A stretch of 64,000 nucleotides of DNA from Pseudomonas sp. B21-023 (lineage in GTDB: Bacteria; Pseudomonadota; Gammaproteobacteria; Pseudomonadales; Pseudomonadaceae), in contig NZ_CP087190.1 of the NCBI RefSeq assembly GCF_024749165.1, positions 1,324,001 to 1,388,000 on the forward strand, written 5' to 3'. Positions 20,540 through 29,261 of this stretch are shown here, piece by piece (within the stretch, counting starts at the first letter, position 1; each line of letters opens with the position of its first letter). The notes beneath the pieces are model-generated. The model ran no database searches. It had not been told where the DNA came from and worked only from the letters and a program-made list of their open reading frames with translations. The position numbers and the translations under genes were made by a program.

Positions 20540-21757
20540 ATGGCGGACGTAAAAAAGGTCGTATTGGCGTATTCCGGCGGCCTTGATACTTCGGTGATTC
20601 TCAAGTGGCTGCAGGACACCTACAACTGTGAAGTGGTGACCTTCACCGCTGACCTCGGCCAGGGCGAGGAGGTCGAGCCGGCCCGCGCCAAGGCCCAGGC
20701 GATGGGCGTGAAAGAAATCTACATCGACGACCTGCGCGAAGAGTTCGTGCGTGATTTCGTCTTCCCGATGTTCCGCGCCAACACCGTCTACGAAGGCGAG
20801 TACCTGCTGGGTACTTCCATCGCCCGCCCGCTGATCGCCAAGCGCCTGATCGAAATCGCCAACGAAACCGGCGCCGACGCCATTTCCCACGGTGCCACCG
20901 GCAAGGGTAACGACCAGGTGCGTTTCGAGCTCGGTGCCTATGCGCTCAAGCCGGGCGTCAAGGTCATCGCGCCATGGCGTGAGTGGGACCTGCTGTCCCG
21001 CGAGAAGCTGATGGACTATGCCGAGAAGCACGGTATCCCGATCGAGCGCCACGGCAAGAAGAAGTCGCCGTACTCGATGGACGCCAACCTGTTGCACATT
21101 TCCTACGAAGGCGGTGTCCTGGAAGATACCTGGACCGAGCACGAGGAAGACATGTGGAAATGGAGCGTCTCTCCGGAAAGCGCCCCGGACCAGGCCACCT
21201 ACATCGAGCTGACCTACCGCAACGGTGACATCGTCGCCATCGACGGTGTCGAGAAGACCCCGGCCACCGTGCTGGCCGAGCTCAACCGCATTGGTGGTGC
21301 CAACGGCATCGGCCGCCTGGACATCGTCGAGAACCGCTATGTCGGCATGAAGTCGCGCGGTTGCTACGAGACCCCAGGCGGCACCATCATGCTCAAGGCT
21401 CACCGCGCCATCGAGTCGATCACCCTGGACCGCGAAGTCGCTCACCTGAAGGATGAGCTGATGCCCAAGTACGCCAGCCTGATCTACACCGGCTACTGGT
21501 GGAGCCCGGAGCGTCTGATGCTGCAGCAGATGATCGACGCCTCGCAGCTCAACGTGAATGGCGTTGTTCGCCTGAAGCTGTACAAGGGCAATGTCACCGT
21601 CGTGGGGCGCAAGTCGGACGATTCTCTGTTCGATGCCAACATTGCGACCTTCGAGGAAGACGGCGGGGCTTACAACCAAGCCGATGCCGCGGGCTTCATC
21701 AAGCTCAATGCATTGCGTATGCGTATCGCGGCCAACAAAGGCCGTTCGCTGCTGTAA
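20540..21757 (+). CDS. argG: Argininosuccinate synthase
   Basis: 405-residue enzyme that condenses citrulline and aspartate with ATP. The N-terminal pyrophosphate loop YSGGLDTSV and the downstream [14 protein letters not shown] segment identify the family. The start follows GGAGTG. Together with argF, it shows ArgR-like tandem sites upstream. A strong terminator follows. Confidence 0.98.
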   Translation: MADVKKVVLAYSGGLDTSVILKWLQDTYNCEVVTFTADLGQGEEVEPARAKAQAMGVKEIYIDDLREEFVRDFVFPMFRANTVYEGEYLLGTSIARPLIAKRLIEIANETGADAISHGATGKGNDQVRFELGAYALKPGVKVIAPWREWDLLSREKLMDYAEKHGIPIERHGKKKSPYSMDANLLHISYEGGVLEDTWTEHEEDMWKWSVSPESAPDQATYIELTYRNGDIVAIDGVEKTPATVLAELNRIGGANGIGRLDIVENRYVGMKSRGCYETPGGTIMLKAHRAIESITLDREVAHLKDELMPKYASLIYTGYWWSPERLMLQQMIDASQLNVNGVVRLKLYKGNVTVVGRKSDDSLFDANIATFEEDGGAYNQADAAGFIKLNALRMRIAANKGRSLL

Positions 21758-21772
21758 GCAGCCACGAGCCTA

Positions 21773-21801
21773 CGAAAAACCCGGCCTTGGCCGGGTTTTT
21801 T
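21773..21801. terminator. Intrinsic terminator of argG
   Basis: AACCCGGCC (21778-21786) pairs with GGCCGGGTT (21789-21797), followed by a T run; A run on the other side, so it can also serve the convergent gene ending at 21801. Confidence 0.92.
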
Positions 21802-22262
21802 CATGCCTGGGTTTCTGCTTCGGTGGCGGTCGCGGCCTCGTCATCCTGCATGGGCACGGCTGAGAGATGGATACAGGTGCGCGTATCCAGGTTGTACAGC
21901 ACCCAGCGTCGTTGTCGCCCGTGGGGGCGATCGATCATTCGCAGTACATGGTTTTCGATGATCTTCTGACTGTCGGCTCCGGAAATGGCGATGATCATCG
22001 CGCCTTTGCTCCCTGAGACAGGTGTGCGTAAAGGCTTGCGGGCGCTGCGGGCATTGCTGTCAGGTGCAAACAGCGAGCGAGTGTTGAAGTTGAGGGTAAG
22101 AAAGAACAGTACCGTGAGGAAGAACGGGAAGCCCACCAGGAACCAGGTGTACAGGGTCTGGCTGTCTTCGCTGAGGAACGGGAGTGATGCCAGGGCAGAC
22201 GCTTCGATCACGCCGGCAAAGACAGCGATAAGGGTCAACGGACTGATGGGGTCGCGGTTCAT
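21801..22262 (-). CDS. Two-helix membrane protein of unknown function
   Basis: 153 residues from the ATG at 22260-22262 (AGG 8 nt upstream; the longer frame lacks a better site). Two hydrophobic segments at about 9-31 and 40-63 are followed by a soluble tail of about 85 residues containing DRPHGRQRRWVLYNLDTRT. The tail is probably cytoplasmic. Not recognised as a named family. Confidence 0.75.
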   Translation of the reverse strand: MNRDPISPLTLIAVFAGVIEASALASLPFLSEDSQTLYTWFLVGFPFFLTVLFFLTLNFNTRSLFAPDSNARSARKPLRTPVSGSKGAMIIAISGADSQKIIENHVLRMIDRPHGRQRRWVLYNLDTRTCIHLSAVPMQDDEAATATEAETQA

Positions 22263-22635
22263 GATGAGGGCCTGGTGATGCTTTGCCCATCTGTAGCGTG
22301 TTTTCCCCACTGTAATTAAGCGTGCCTCGTTTCCCTCCCTGGCCAAGTCGCCGCGCTCGACGCCTACCTTTATCCAGTGTGTACAGTCGAATTTTCCCGC
22401 GTGAAGTGTGACTCAATGGCACTTGGATCCAATTCTTCCGGCTGTTACTTTCTGAATCGTTGCGACGAACCTGTATCTATTACATTTTGTGAAAGGGGTA
22501 GTGCGTAGGAAGAGTCTCTATTAATTGTAGGCCGCTTCTTTCGGTGAATTTACCAGGGAAACCGCTGCATAAATAATCGTTATGCTCGGGTGTGGTGGTC
22601 TATCGAACTAAAAATAACGTATCAATGGGAATCGC
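22263..22635. other. Intergenic region upstream of the BvgA-like regulator gene
   Basis: 373 bp, A+T-richer than the surroundings, no gene seen. It contains the 10-bp palindrome TTGGATCCAA at 22423-22432 and presumably the regulator promoter; nothing else is supported. Confidence 0.4.
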
Positions 22636-23262
22636 ATGAATAAAGTGCTGATCGTGGATGATCACCCGGTCATTCGCCTGGCCGTACGCATGCTGATGGA
22701 ACGGCATGGCTACGAAGTGGTGGCGGAGAGTGACAATGGTGTGGATGCCCTGCAACTGACGCGGGAGTATCTGCCGGATATTGTCATTCTGGATATCGGG
22801 ATCCCCAAACTGGATGGGCTGGAAGTGATTGCGCGGATGACGCTGGCGAGCCCGGCGAGCAAGGTGTTGGTACTGACTTCCCAGGCCCCGGGGCACTTCT
22901 CGATGCGCTGCATGCAAGCGGGAGCGGCAGGTTATGTCTGCAAGCAACAGGAGTTGACCGAGCTGCTCAGTGCCATCAAGGCCGTGATGTCCGGCTACAG
23001 CTATTTCCCCAACCAGGCATTGCACAAGGGGCGCTCGGGCACGGGAGGCGCCACGGAAATGGAGATGGTCGAGCGGCTTTCCGGCCGGGAGATGATGGTG
23101 CTCCAGCAACTGGCCCGGGGCAAGAGCAACAAGGAGATCGCCGACAGCATGTTCCTCAGCAACAAGACAGTCAGTACCTACAAGACTCGCCTGCTGCTCA
23201 AGTTGAATGCCCGCTCGTTGGTGGACCTGATCGAACTCGCCCAGCGCCATGGGCTGGCCTGA
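22636..23262 (+). CDS. BvgA/NarL-family response regulator (orphan)
   Basis: 208-residue response regulator. Receiver domain 1-120 with acidic Asp8-Asp9, phospho-acceptor Asp53 and Lys in VCKQQE; LuxR-type helix-turn-helix at about 142-205 (LARGKSNKEIADSMFLSNKTVSTYK). The sequence is strikingly close, from memory, to Bordetella BvgA in both domains (GIPKLDGLEVIAR and the HTH). No sensor kinase gene is next to it, so it must be served by an unlinked kinase. Confidence 0.92.
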   Translation: MNKVLIVDDHPVIRLAVRMLMERHGYEVVAESDNGVDALQLTREYLPDIVILDIGIPKLDGLEVIARMTLASPASKVLVLTSQAPGHFSMRCMQAGAAGYVCKQQELTELLSAIKAVMSGYSYFPNQALHKGRSGTGGATEMEMVERLSGREMMVLQQLARGKSNKEIADSMFLSNKTVSTYKTRLLLKLNARSLVDLIELAQRHGLA

Positions 23263-23271
23263 GCCCTATTG

Positions 23272-23296
23272 AAAAGCCTCCGTTCAGGAGGCTTTT
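23272..23296. terminator. Intrinsic terminator after the BvgA-like gene
   Basis: AAAAGCCTCC (23272-23281) pairs with GGAGGCTTTT (23287-23296) around GTTCA; the stem includes the A and T runs, so it can work in both directions with the convergent small gene. Confidence 0.88.
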
Positions 23297-23307
23297 GCAT
23301 GTCTGCG

Positions 23308-23484
23308 TTACAGATCGTAGTCGAAGTCGGCCAGCTGTTTCTGCAGGCGTCGCTCCTCGAGCATGTTGTCGATGGTGCGGCGCTTGCTGAGGTTGGTCTT
23401 GGCCGGTTCGGCCTGCGGCTCCACGTCGTCGTCCGTACTTTGGAAGTCGTCATCGTTTGCCAAGTCTTCTTTATCGGTGCTCAT
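23308..23484 (-). CDS. PA3496-family small acidic/basic protein
   Basis: 58 residues: an Asp-rich N-terminal half (NDDDF, STDDDVE) and a basic helix-forming half (SKRRTIDNMLEERRLQKQL). The composition and its place next to nth match the PA3496 family (putative envelope integrity protein), which I recognise from the analogous P. aeruginosa location. ATG at 23482-23484. Function not established. Confidence 0.75.
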   Translation of the reverse strand: MSTDKEDLANDDDFQSTDDDVEPQAEPAKTNLSKRRTIDNMLEERRLQKQLADFDYDL

Positions 23485-23588
23485 GCGTCACTCCAAGCCA
23501 AAGGGCCATTGGCCGTCCTTATAACGGGAATCGCAGAGCGGGTAAAAAAGATTTTTTCAATCGCCTTGTGCTGTTGTCAGCTATTGCT

Positions 23589-24227
23589 TCAATCGTCCGA
23601 GGTCTTGAACTTGTATTCGCACAGGTCCTCGATTCGGCAGCTGCCACAGCGCGGTTTCCGAGCCTGGCAGACATAACGGCCATGCAGGATCAGCCAATGG
23701 TGGGCGTCGAGCAGAAAGTCCTTGGGCACGAACTTGAGCAATTTCTTTTCGACGTCTAGAACGGTCTTGCCCGGCGCGATACCGGTGCGGTTGCTGACTC
23801 GGAAGATATGCGTATCGACGGCCATGGCCAGTTGGCGAAAGGCAGTGTTGAGCACTACGTTGGCGGTCTTGCGCCCAACGCCGGGCAGGGCTTCCAGCGC
23901 TTCGCGGCTCTGCGGGACTTCACCTGCGTGCAGTTCGACCAGCAGGCGACAGGTCTCGATGACATTCCTGGCCTTGCTGTTGTACAGCCCGATGGTCTTG
24001 ATGTACTCGCTCAGGCCTTCGACACCCAGGGCGTGGATGGCCTGCGGCGTGTTGGCGACCGGGAACAGGCGCGCGGTAGCCTTGTTGACGCCGACGTCCG
24101 TCGCCTGGGCCGAAAGGATCACGGCGATCAGTAGTTCGAAGGGGGTGGAGTAGGCCAGTTCGGTCTTGGGTTCGGGATTGTCTTCATGCAGCCTGCGAAA
24201 GATCTCCAGGCGTTTGGCGGCATTCAT
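23589..24227 (-). CDS. nth: Endonuclease III (DNA glycosylase/AP lyase)
   Basis: 212-residue base-excision repair enzyme for oxidised pyrimidines. Helix-hairpin-helix LPGVGRKTA with catalytic Lys120, and Asp138 in AVDTHIFR. The C-terminal [4Fe-4S] loop has Cys187, 194, 197 and 203 with the exact C-X6-C-X2-C-X5-C spacing. Follows the rnf genes with a 4-nt gap, the same linkage as in many gammaproteobacteria. Confidence 0.98.
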   Translation of the reverse strand: MNAAKRLEIFRRLHEDNPEPKTELAYSTPFELLIAVILSAQATDVGVNKATARLFPVANTPQAIHALGVEGLSEYIKTIGLYNSKARNVIETCRLLVELHAGEVPQSREALEALPGVGRKTANVVLNTAFRQLAMAVDTHIFRVSNRTGIAPGKTVLDVEKKLLKFVPKDFLLDAHHWLILHGRYVCQARKPRCGSCRIEDLCEYKFKTSDD

Positions 24228-24231
24228 GGGG

Positions 24232-24756
24232 TCAACGGCTTCCTTGACGGCTAGGGGAGGTGGTCGATGGGCGCAGGTGATTGTACAAGCCCAGCAGCAG
24301 GCCGAGCAGTATCAAGGCGCCTGGGGCTAGCGTGGCAATGTGCAGGCCGAGATCGTCGGCGAGCACTTGTCGACAGGCACCCAGGGCAAGGCCGGCCACC
24401 AGGAGCCCGCCCAGGCCGCGACACAGTTGGCGATAGCGGTACTGCTGTGGCAGCAACTGTTCGCAGGCCAGGCAGGGCAGGGCCAGTAACAGAGGGTAGG
24501 GGGCAAGCTCCTCGGCCAGGGGCAGGGTCCACGCCCGCAGCCCGAGGTGCAGACAGGTTACCAAGCTGGCCGTCATCACAGCGCTCGCCCACAGGCTGGC
24601 GCCCTGAGCAAGGTGGCGACGCAGTGGTGCCATCAGCGCCTGATGCAGGCCTGTCAGCAGGCAAGCGCAAAGGCTGATGGAGATCGCCTGGACAATGGTC
24701 CGGGTTGCGCCGAGCAGCGGTACCAGGCTGATCATCAGTAGCCAGAACCTGCTCAT
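24232..24756 (-). CDS. RnfE/RsxE-like membrane protein, divergent
   Basis: 174 residues, about six hydrophobic segments, at the rnfE position (after rnfG, before nth). The N-terminus aligns with RsxE around LVPLLGATRT, but where RsxE has Cys in LGLCPLL this protein has Val12. The second conserved Cys may be retained at Cys95 (LALPC). It is shorter than RsxE (about 230). The start overlaps the rnfG stop by 4 nt. In known Rnf, RnfE and RnfA share an intramembrane [2Fe-2S] cluster; that cluster probably cannot form here. Confidence 0.75.
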   Translation of the reverse strand: MSRFWLLMISLVPLLGATRTIVQAISISLCACLLTGLHQALMAPLRRHLAQGASLWASAVMTASLVTCLHLGLRAWTLPLAEELAPYPLLLALPCLACEQLLPQQYRYRQLCRGLGGLLVAGLALGACRQVLADDLGLHIATLAPGALILLGLLLGLYNHLRPSTTSPSRQGSR

Positions 24757-25364
24757 GGGCGCGCCTCGCCGAGCAGTGCGGGGCGGTGGTCGTCGAAATA
24801 GCGCAGCGCATCCTGGATCGCCGCGATGACTGCTCGAGAGGTTACCGTTGCCCCGGCCAGTTGATCGAACGCGCCCTGGTCACGTTTGATCGCCCAGGCC
24901 TGCTCGGGTGTATTTTCCTGTGCCCGGCCGATGAACTGGTCGAGCCATTGACGCGCCGGGTCTGCCAGTTGGTCGCCCAGGCCTGGGCTTTCCTGTTGCT
25001 CGAGTACACGCATGCCGACCAGGCGGCCCTGGGTGTTGATGGCGATGACCATTTCGATGGCGCCGCCATAGCCCTGGAACCTGTTGTGCAGCAGGATGGC
25101 GGTTGGGGCTCCCGCCAGCGTGGCGCGATAAGCGGCCAACAGGTGGCTATGGCGCAGGCTGGTATCTGCCAGGGCCAAGGCTGTTTGCAAGGGCTGGTTG
25201 TCATAGCTACCTGGCGGCAGCACTGTCAGCCACTGCTGTTCATGCCACTGGCGCTGGGCCTGCGCAATAGGTTTGGCAGTGAAGCGTTGCCAGGCCAAAG
25301 TCGTGACAACGGCCAGCACTGCCAGCAGTGACAGGCACGCGGCGCTGCGCCAGCGGGCACTCAC
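24753..25364 (-). CDS. rnfG: RnfG/RsxG-like FMN-binding protein
   Basis: 203 residues: one N-terminal membrane helix (about 8-25) and a periplasmic FMN-binding domain with the motif GATVTS at 171-176, whose first Thr carries covalent FMN in Rnf/Nqr. The GTG at 25362-25364 overlaps the rnfD stop (GTGA), so I use it rather than the much longer upstream frame. Its flavin site looks intact, in contrast to the altered A and E subunits. Confidence 0.85.
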   Translation of the reverse strand: MSARWRSAACLSLLAVLAVVTTLAWQRFTAKPIAQAQRQWHEQQWLTVLPPGSYDNQPLQTALALADTSLRHSHLLAAYRATLAGAPTAILLHNRFQGYGGAIEMVIAINTQGRLVGMRVLEQQESPGLGDQLADPARQWLDQFIGRAQENTPEQAWAIKRDQGAFDQLAGATVTSRAVIAAIQDALRYFDDHRPALLGEARP

Positions 25365-26332
25365 GGGCAGGCCTGCTGGCGACGCTCCGCCCAGCGATCC
25401 AGGGACGGTGCGGCAAGGTTCATCAGCAGAATGGCGAATGCCGTGCCATCGACAAAGCTGCCCCACGTACGGATCAGGTAGATCAGCAGGCCGGCGCTGG
25501 CACCGAACAGCAGACGGGCCAGTGGCTGCCTGCAACCAGATACCGGTTCGGTGGCGATGAAGAACGCGGCCAGCATGGTCGAGCCTGACAGCAGGTGCAG
25601 CAATGGTGAGCCATTGGAGTCGGAGCCTGAGCCGTTCCAGCCCAGCAGGCTGAACAGAAACAAGGCGCCGAGCAAGCCGATGGGCGCGTGCCAGGTGAAG
25701 ACCTTGCGTTGCATCAGAAATAGCCCGCCGAGCAGGAAGGCGAGGTTGACCCATTCGCTGGCGCTCCCACCGATATGGCCAAAGGCCGAATGGCTGGCAA
25801 ACAGTTCGTCGATGGTCAGGCTGCGGTTATGGCGCAGCACGTCGAGTACCGTGGGGCTGGCCCAGGCATCGATGCGATCGCCGGTACCCAGGCTCAGGTT
25901 CAGGCTGTCCAGCAACCCGGCGGTCTGGCCAGGCCAGTGGTTCATCTGCAAGGGGAAGCTCAGCAGGACGAACGCATAGCCCACCATGGCCGGGTTGAAC
26001 AGGTTGCGTCCCACTCCCCCGAAGGCTTGTTTGCCCAGACCAATGGCAACACAGGCTGCCATCAGCGGCAGCCACCAAGGGGCGTGGATGGGCAGGGCGG
26101 CGGCCAGCAGGACGGCGGTGACCAGCGCGCTGCCATCGCCCAGGGCCGAGACCACCGGCAGCTTGCGCCAGCTCAGCAGCAAGGCCTCGGTGGCCAGCGC
26201 CGCGCAACTGCTCAGCAGCAGGTTGATCAGCACGCCCCAGCCATGCAGCCAGAACAGCGCCAGCAGGCCAGGGGTGCAGGCCAGCAGCACCAGTTGCATG
26301 GCGCTGCGCAGGCGCGGATCAGGTGGCGGCAT
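25361..26332 (-). CDS. rnfD: RnfD/RsxD-like membrane subunit
   Basis: 323 residues with about nine hydrophobic segments. Conserved RsxD stretches include FGGVGRNLFNPAMVGY, WVNLAFLLGG and LLSGSTMLAAFF. At the covalent FMN site RsxD has SQATPLD; here ASPTVLD keeps Thr161. Start at 26330-26332 (MPPPDPRL) lies inside a 31-codon frame that ends at 26319. Fourth of five overlapping frames in the reduced rnf cluster. Confidence 0.87.
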   Translation of the reverse strand: MPPPDPRLRSAMQLVLLACTPGLLALFWLHGWGVLINLLLSSCAALATEALLLSWRKLPVVSALGDGSALVTAVLLAAALPIHAPWWLPLMAACVAIGLGKQAFGGVGRNLFNPAMVGYAFVLLSFPLQMNHWPGQTAGLLDSLNLSLGTGDRIDAWASPTVLDVLRHNRSLTIDELFASHSAFGHIGGSASEWVNLAFLLGGLFLMQRKVFTWHAPIGLLGALFLFSLLGWNGSGSDSNGSPLLHLLSGSTMLAAFFIATEPVSGCRQPLARLLFGASAGLLIYLIRTWGSFVDGTAFAILLMNLAAPSLDRWAERRQQACP

Positions 26333-26414
26333 GGGCCTGCAGCTCCTCGAGGTATTGCCGGGCAATGTTTTGCAGGGCCGGCAGCAAGACGTCGATGTGT
26401 AGAGACAGATTCAT
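26319..26414 (-). CDS. 31-codon frame between rnfA and rnfD
   Basis: Begins with an ATG overlapping the rnfA stop (ATGA, 26411-26414) and ends 14 nt inside rnfD. The peptide starts MNLSLHIDVLLPALQNIAR and continues as an amphipathic helix (QYLEELQ). In complete rnf operons rnfB and rnfC lie here; it resembles neither. It may be a coupling peptide that carries ribosomes to rnfD, or a small subunit. Confidence 0.4.
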   Translation of the reverse strand: MNLSLHIDVLLPALQNIARQYLEELQAHAAT

Positions 26415-26959
26415 TGGGTGAACAGTCCGTTGAGTCCCGAAAACGCCATGGCCATCACCCCGGCACCGATCAGTTGAATAGGCAGGCCGCGTAACGCTGC
26501 GGGTACCTCGGCTTGGCGGCTGCGCATATCTAGGTCCGCATACAGCACCAGCGCGAGCCAGAAGCCCAAAGCGGCAACGAGGGGCCACGCCAGCAGGCGC
26601 CAGCCGCGCATGTCGTCATGGGACAGTTGCACCAGCAAGCCTAGCACCACGGCATTTGCGCTCAGCAGGCCCGACAGGCCTTGTGTGGGCCAGTCCGGGC
26701 GCAGGCGCTGGAGCAGGTTCGGCAGCGCCCAGGCCAATGCCGCCAGCAACGGCAGGAAGACCAACAGCTGAAGGTCCTGCAACTGCAATGGCACGAGCAG
26801 TTGTTGGCACAGCCAGGCGCCGATTGGCAGTGCCATGAGGATCAGCAGGGCGGAGCACAGGCCCAGCGCATGCAGGCGCACACGCTCGACCGGCTCTGCC
26901 TGCAGGACCAGGTGATTGACCAGCGCGGCGCTGACCAGGACCAGAACGTAGTCACTCAT
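26411..26959 (-). CDS. RnfA/RsxA-like membrane protein, divergent
   Basis: 182 residues, about six helices. Both ends are clearly RsxA-like (MSDYVLVLVSAALVN; PAALRGLPIQLIGAGVMAMAFSGL). The FLGLCPF segment holding the cluster Cys appears deleted: about 8 residues are missing between LVN and AWL. The second cluster Cys, in TTNCAVLG of RsxA, is Ala103 here (SANAVVLG). Cys35 lies in an LGLC string but at the position of the next helix. First gene of the set; a hairpin separates it from metG. Confidence 0.78.
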   Translation of the reverse strand: MSDYVLVLVSAALVNHLVLQAEPVERVRLHALGLCSALLILMALPIGAWLCQQLLVPLQLQDLQLLVFLPLLAALAWALPNLLQRLRPDWPTQGLSGLLSANAVVLGLLVQLSHDDMRGWRLLAWPLVAALGFWLALVLYADLDMRSRQAEVPAALRGLPIQLIGAGVMAMAFSGLNGLFTQ

Positions 26960-27016
26960 GGAGGTGCCGACGGCGGGACGATGGCGCCATTATCCGGCAG
27001 CGGACGGCAGATGCAA

Positions 27017-27042
27017 ATGCCCCGGCCAGGGGGCCGGGGCAT
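27017..27042 (-). terminator. Strong hairpin between metG and rnfA
   Basis: ATGCCCCGGCC (27017-27027) pairs with GGCCGGGGCAT (27032-27042). On the minus strand it follows metG and is succeeded by only a short T stretch (TTT). Confidence 0.65.
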
Positions 27043-27060
27043 ATTGGTTGCCTGATTTGG

Positions 27061-29103
27061 TTACTTGATGCGCTGGCCTGGCTTGGCACCGCTGTCGGGG
27101 CTGAGCAGGTAGATCTCCTCGCCGCCCGGGCCGGCTGCCATGACCATGCCCTCGGAAACACCGAAGCGCATCTTCCGTGGCTTGAGGTTGGCCACCATCA
27201 TGGTCAGGCGGCCTTCCAGCTGGGATGGATCCGGGTAGGCCGACTTGATGCCCGAGAACACATTGCGACGCTCATCACCGATGTCCAGGGTCAATTGCAG
27301 CAGCTTGTCGGCACCCGGCACGGCTTCGGCCTTGACGATCAATGCCACGCGCAGGTCGACTGCGGCGAAGGTGTCGAACTCGATCTCGGCCGACAGCGGG
27401 TCTTTGGCCAGCTCGCCATTGCCCGCCGGGGCGGTGTTGGCCTCGGCGGCCAGCAGGTCTTCCTTGCTGGCGGCAATCATTGCTTCGACCTTGGCCGGTT
27501 CGATGCGGCTCATCAGCGCCTTGAACGGCTTGAGCTGGTGATTTTCCAGGCGCGACTGGTGGTCGTTCCAGGTCAACGGCGCGACATTGAGGAAGGCCTC
27601 GGCGTCGCTGGCCAGCACCGGCAGGACCGGCTTGAGGTAGATCACCAGCTGGCGGAACAGGTTGACGCCCTGGGCGCAGATGGCCTGTACCTCGTCCTGC
27701 TTGCCTTCCTGCTTGGCCAGCGACCACGGGGCCTTGTCGGCGATCCAGGCGTTGGCGCGATCGGCCAGGGCCATGATCTCGCGCATCGCGCGCCCGAAAT
27801 CGCGGGCTTCATAGGCCTCGGCAATCGACGGGGCGGCCGCGAGGAAGGCTTCGGTCAGCTCCGGCGCGGCATCACCGGCGACCATCACGCCGTCATTGCC
27901 CTTGTGGATGAAGCCGGCGCAGCGGCTGGCGATGTTGACCACCTTGCCGACCAGGTCGGAGTTGACCTTCTGCACGAAATCCTCGAGGTTCAGGTCGAGG
28001 TCGTCGACGCCGCGGCCCAGCTTGGCGGCGTAGTAGTAACGCAGGTATTCCGGCTGCAGATGATCGAGGTAGGTGCGCGCCTTGATGAAGGTGCCGCGCG
28101 ACTTGGACATCTTCGCGCCATTGACGGTCAGGTAGCCGTGCACGTTGACCGCGGTCGGCTTGCGCAGGCCCGCGCCTTCGAGCATGGCCGGCCAGAACAG
28201 GGCGTGGAAGTTGACGATGTCCTTGCCAATGAAGTGGTAAAGCTCGGCCGTGGAGTCTTCTTTCCAGAAGGCGTCGAAGTCCAGTTCCGGCCGGCGCGCG
28301 CAAAGGTTCTTGAAGCTGGCCATGTAGCCGATCGGCGCGTCCAGCCAGACGTAGAAGTACTTGCCAGGCTCGCCCGGGATCTCGAAACCGAAGTACGGGG
28401 CGTCGCGGGAGATGTCCCATTCCTGCAGGCCAGAGTCCAGCCACTCGGCGAGCTTGTTGGCCACGGCGTCCTGCAGGGTGCCGCTGCGGGTCCACTGCTG
28501 CAGCATGGCCTGGAAGTCGGGCAGCTTGAAGAAGAAGTGCTGGGAGTCACGCAGCACCGGGGTGGCGCCGGAGATTGCCGACTTGGGGTTCTTCAGCTCG
28601 GTCGGGGCGTAGGTGGCGCCGCATTTCTCGCAGTTGTCACCATACTGGTCCTCGGCCGCGCACTTGGGGCAGGTGCCCTTGATGAAGCGGTCGGCGAGGA
28701 ACATGCCCTTTTCAGGATCGAAGTACTGGGTGACCGAACGGGTGGCGATATGCCCGGCATCGCGCAGGCGCGTGTAGATCAGGCTCGACAGTTCGCGGTT
28801 CTCCTCGCTGTGCGTGGAGTGGTAGTTGTCGAAGTCGACCAGGAAGTCGGCAAAGTCGGCGCTGTGCTCGGCCTGGACGTTGGCGATCAACTGTTCGGGC
28901 GTGATGCCTTCCTTTTCAGCGCGCAGCATGATGGCCGAGCCGTGGGCGTCGTCGGCGCAGACATAGATGCACTGGTTACCGCGCAGTTTCTGGTAGCGCA
29001 CCCACATGTCCGTCTGGATGTACTCGAGCATGTGACCAAGGTGGATCGATCCATTGGCATAGGGCAGGGCGCTGGTGACGAGAATCTGACGTGGCTCGGA
29101 CAT
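27061..29103 (-). CDS. metG: Methionyl-tRNA synthetase
   Basis: 680-residue class I synthetase. HLGH (21-24) and KMSKS (in GAKMSKSRG) are the ATP-binding motifs. A zinc knuckle CPKC...CEKC is near residues 144-162, and a C-terminal EMAP-II-like tRNA-binding OB domain spans about 575-680. An upstream in-frame extension exists, but the ATG at 29101-29103 ([15 protein letters not shown]) is the family start. Divergent from mrp, as in other pseudomonads. Confidence 0.97.
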   Translation of the reverse strand: MSEPRQILVTSALPYANGSIHLGHMLEYIQTDMWVRYQKLRGNQCIYVCADDAHGSAIMLRAEKEGITPEQLIANVQAEHSADFADFLVDFDNYHSTHSEENRELSSLIYTRLRDAGHIATRSVTQYFDPEKGMFLADRFIKGTCPKCAAEDQYGDNCEKCGATYAPTELKNPKSAISGATPVLRDSQHFFFKLPDFQAMLQQWTRSGTLQDAVANKLAEWLDSGLQEWDISRDAPYFGFEIPGEPGKYFYVWLDAPIGYMASFKNLCARRPELDFDAFWKEDSTAELYHFIGKDIVNFHALFWPAMLEGAGLRKPTAVNVHGYLTVNGAKMSKSRGTFIKARTYLDHLQPEYLRYYYAAKLGRGVDDLDLNLEDFVQKVNSDLVGKVVNIASRCAGFIHKGNDGVMVAGDAAPELTEAFLAAAPSIAEAYEARDFGRAMREIMALADRANAWIADKAPWSLAKQEGKQDEVQAICAQGVNLFRQLVIYLKPVLPVLASDAEAFLNVAPLTWNDHQSRLENHQLKPFKALMSRIEPAKVEAMIAASKEDLLAAEANTAPAGNGELAKDPLSAEIEFDTFAAVDLRVALIVKAEAVPGADKLLQLTLDIGDERRNVFSGIKSAYPDPSQLEGRLTMMVANLKPRKMRFGVSEGMVMAAGPGGEEIYLLSPDSGAKPGQRIK

Positions 29104-29261
29104 GGTGGCTCGGCTACTTATCTGGCTACGGGGTAAAAATGAGGGTGATCGGCCACTATAAAGGGCTGGCGAATATATTTCACCCCAACAACGCATCCGC
29201 TGACGATTGACGGGTTAGCATAGGCACCTGTTTCGTATTCAGTTTGCCAATGGGAGCCTCC

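Noticed and set aside
25365..25754. Upstream extension of rnfG over rnfD
   Set aside because: The GTG at 25362-25364 overlapping the rnfD stop gives the normal single-helix N-terminus; the extension is Arg/Gln-rich shadow.
27295..29136. 613-codon plus-strand frame antisense to metG
   Set aside because: metG carries all synthetase motifs; the antisense product has none.
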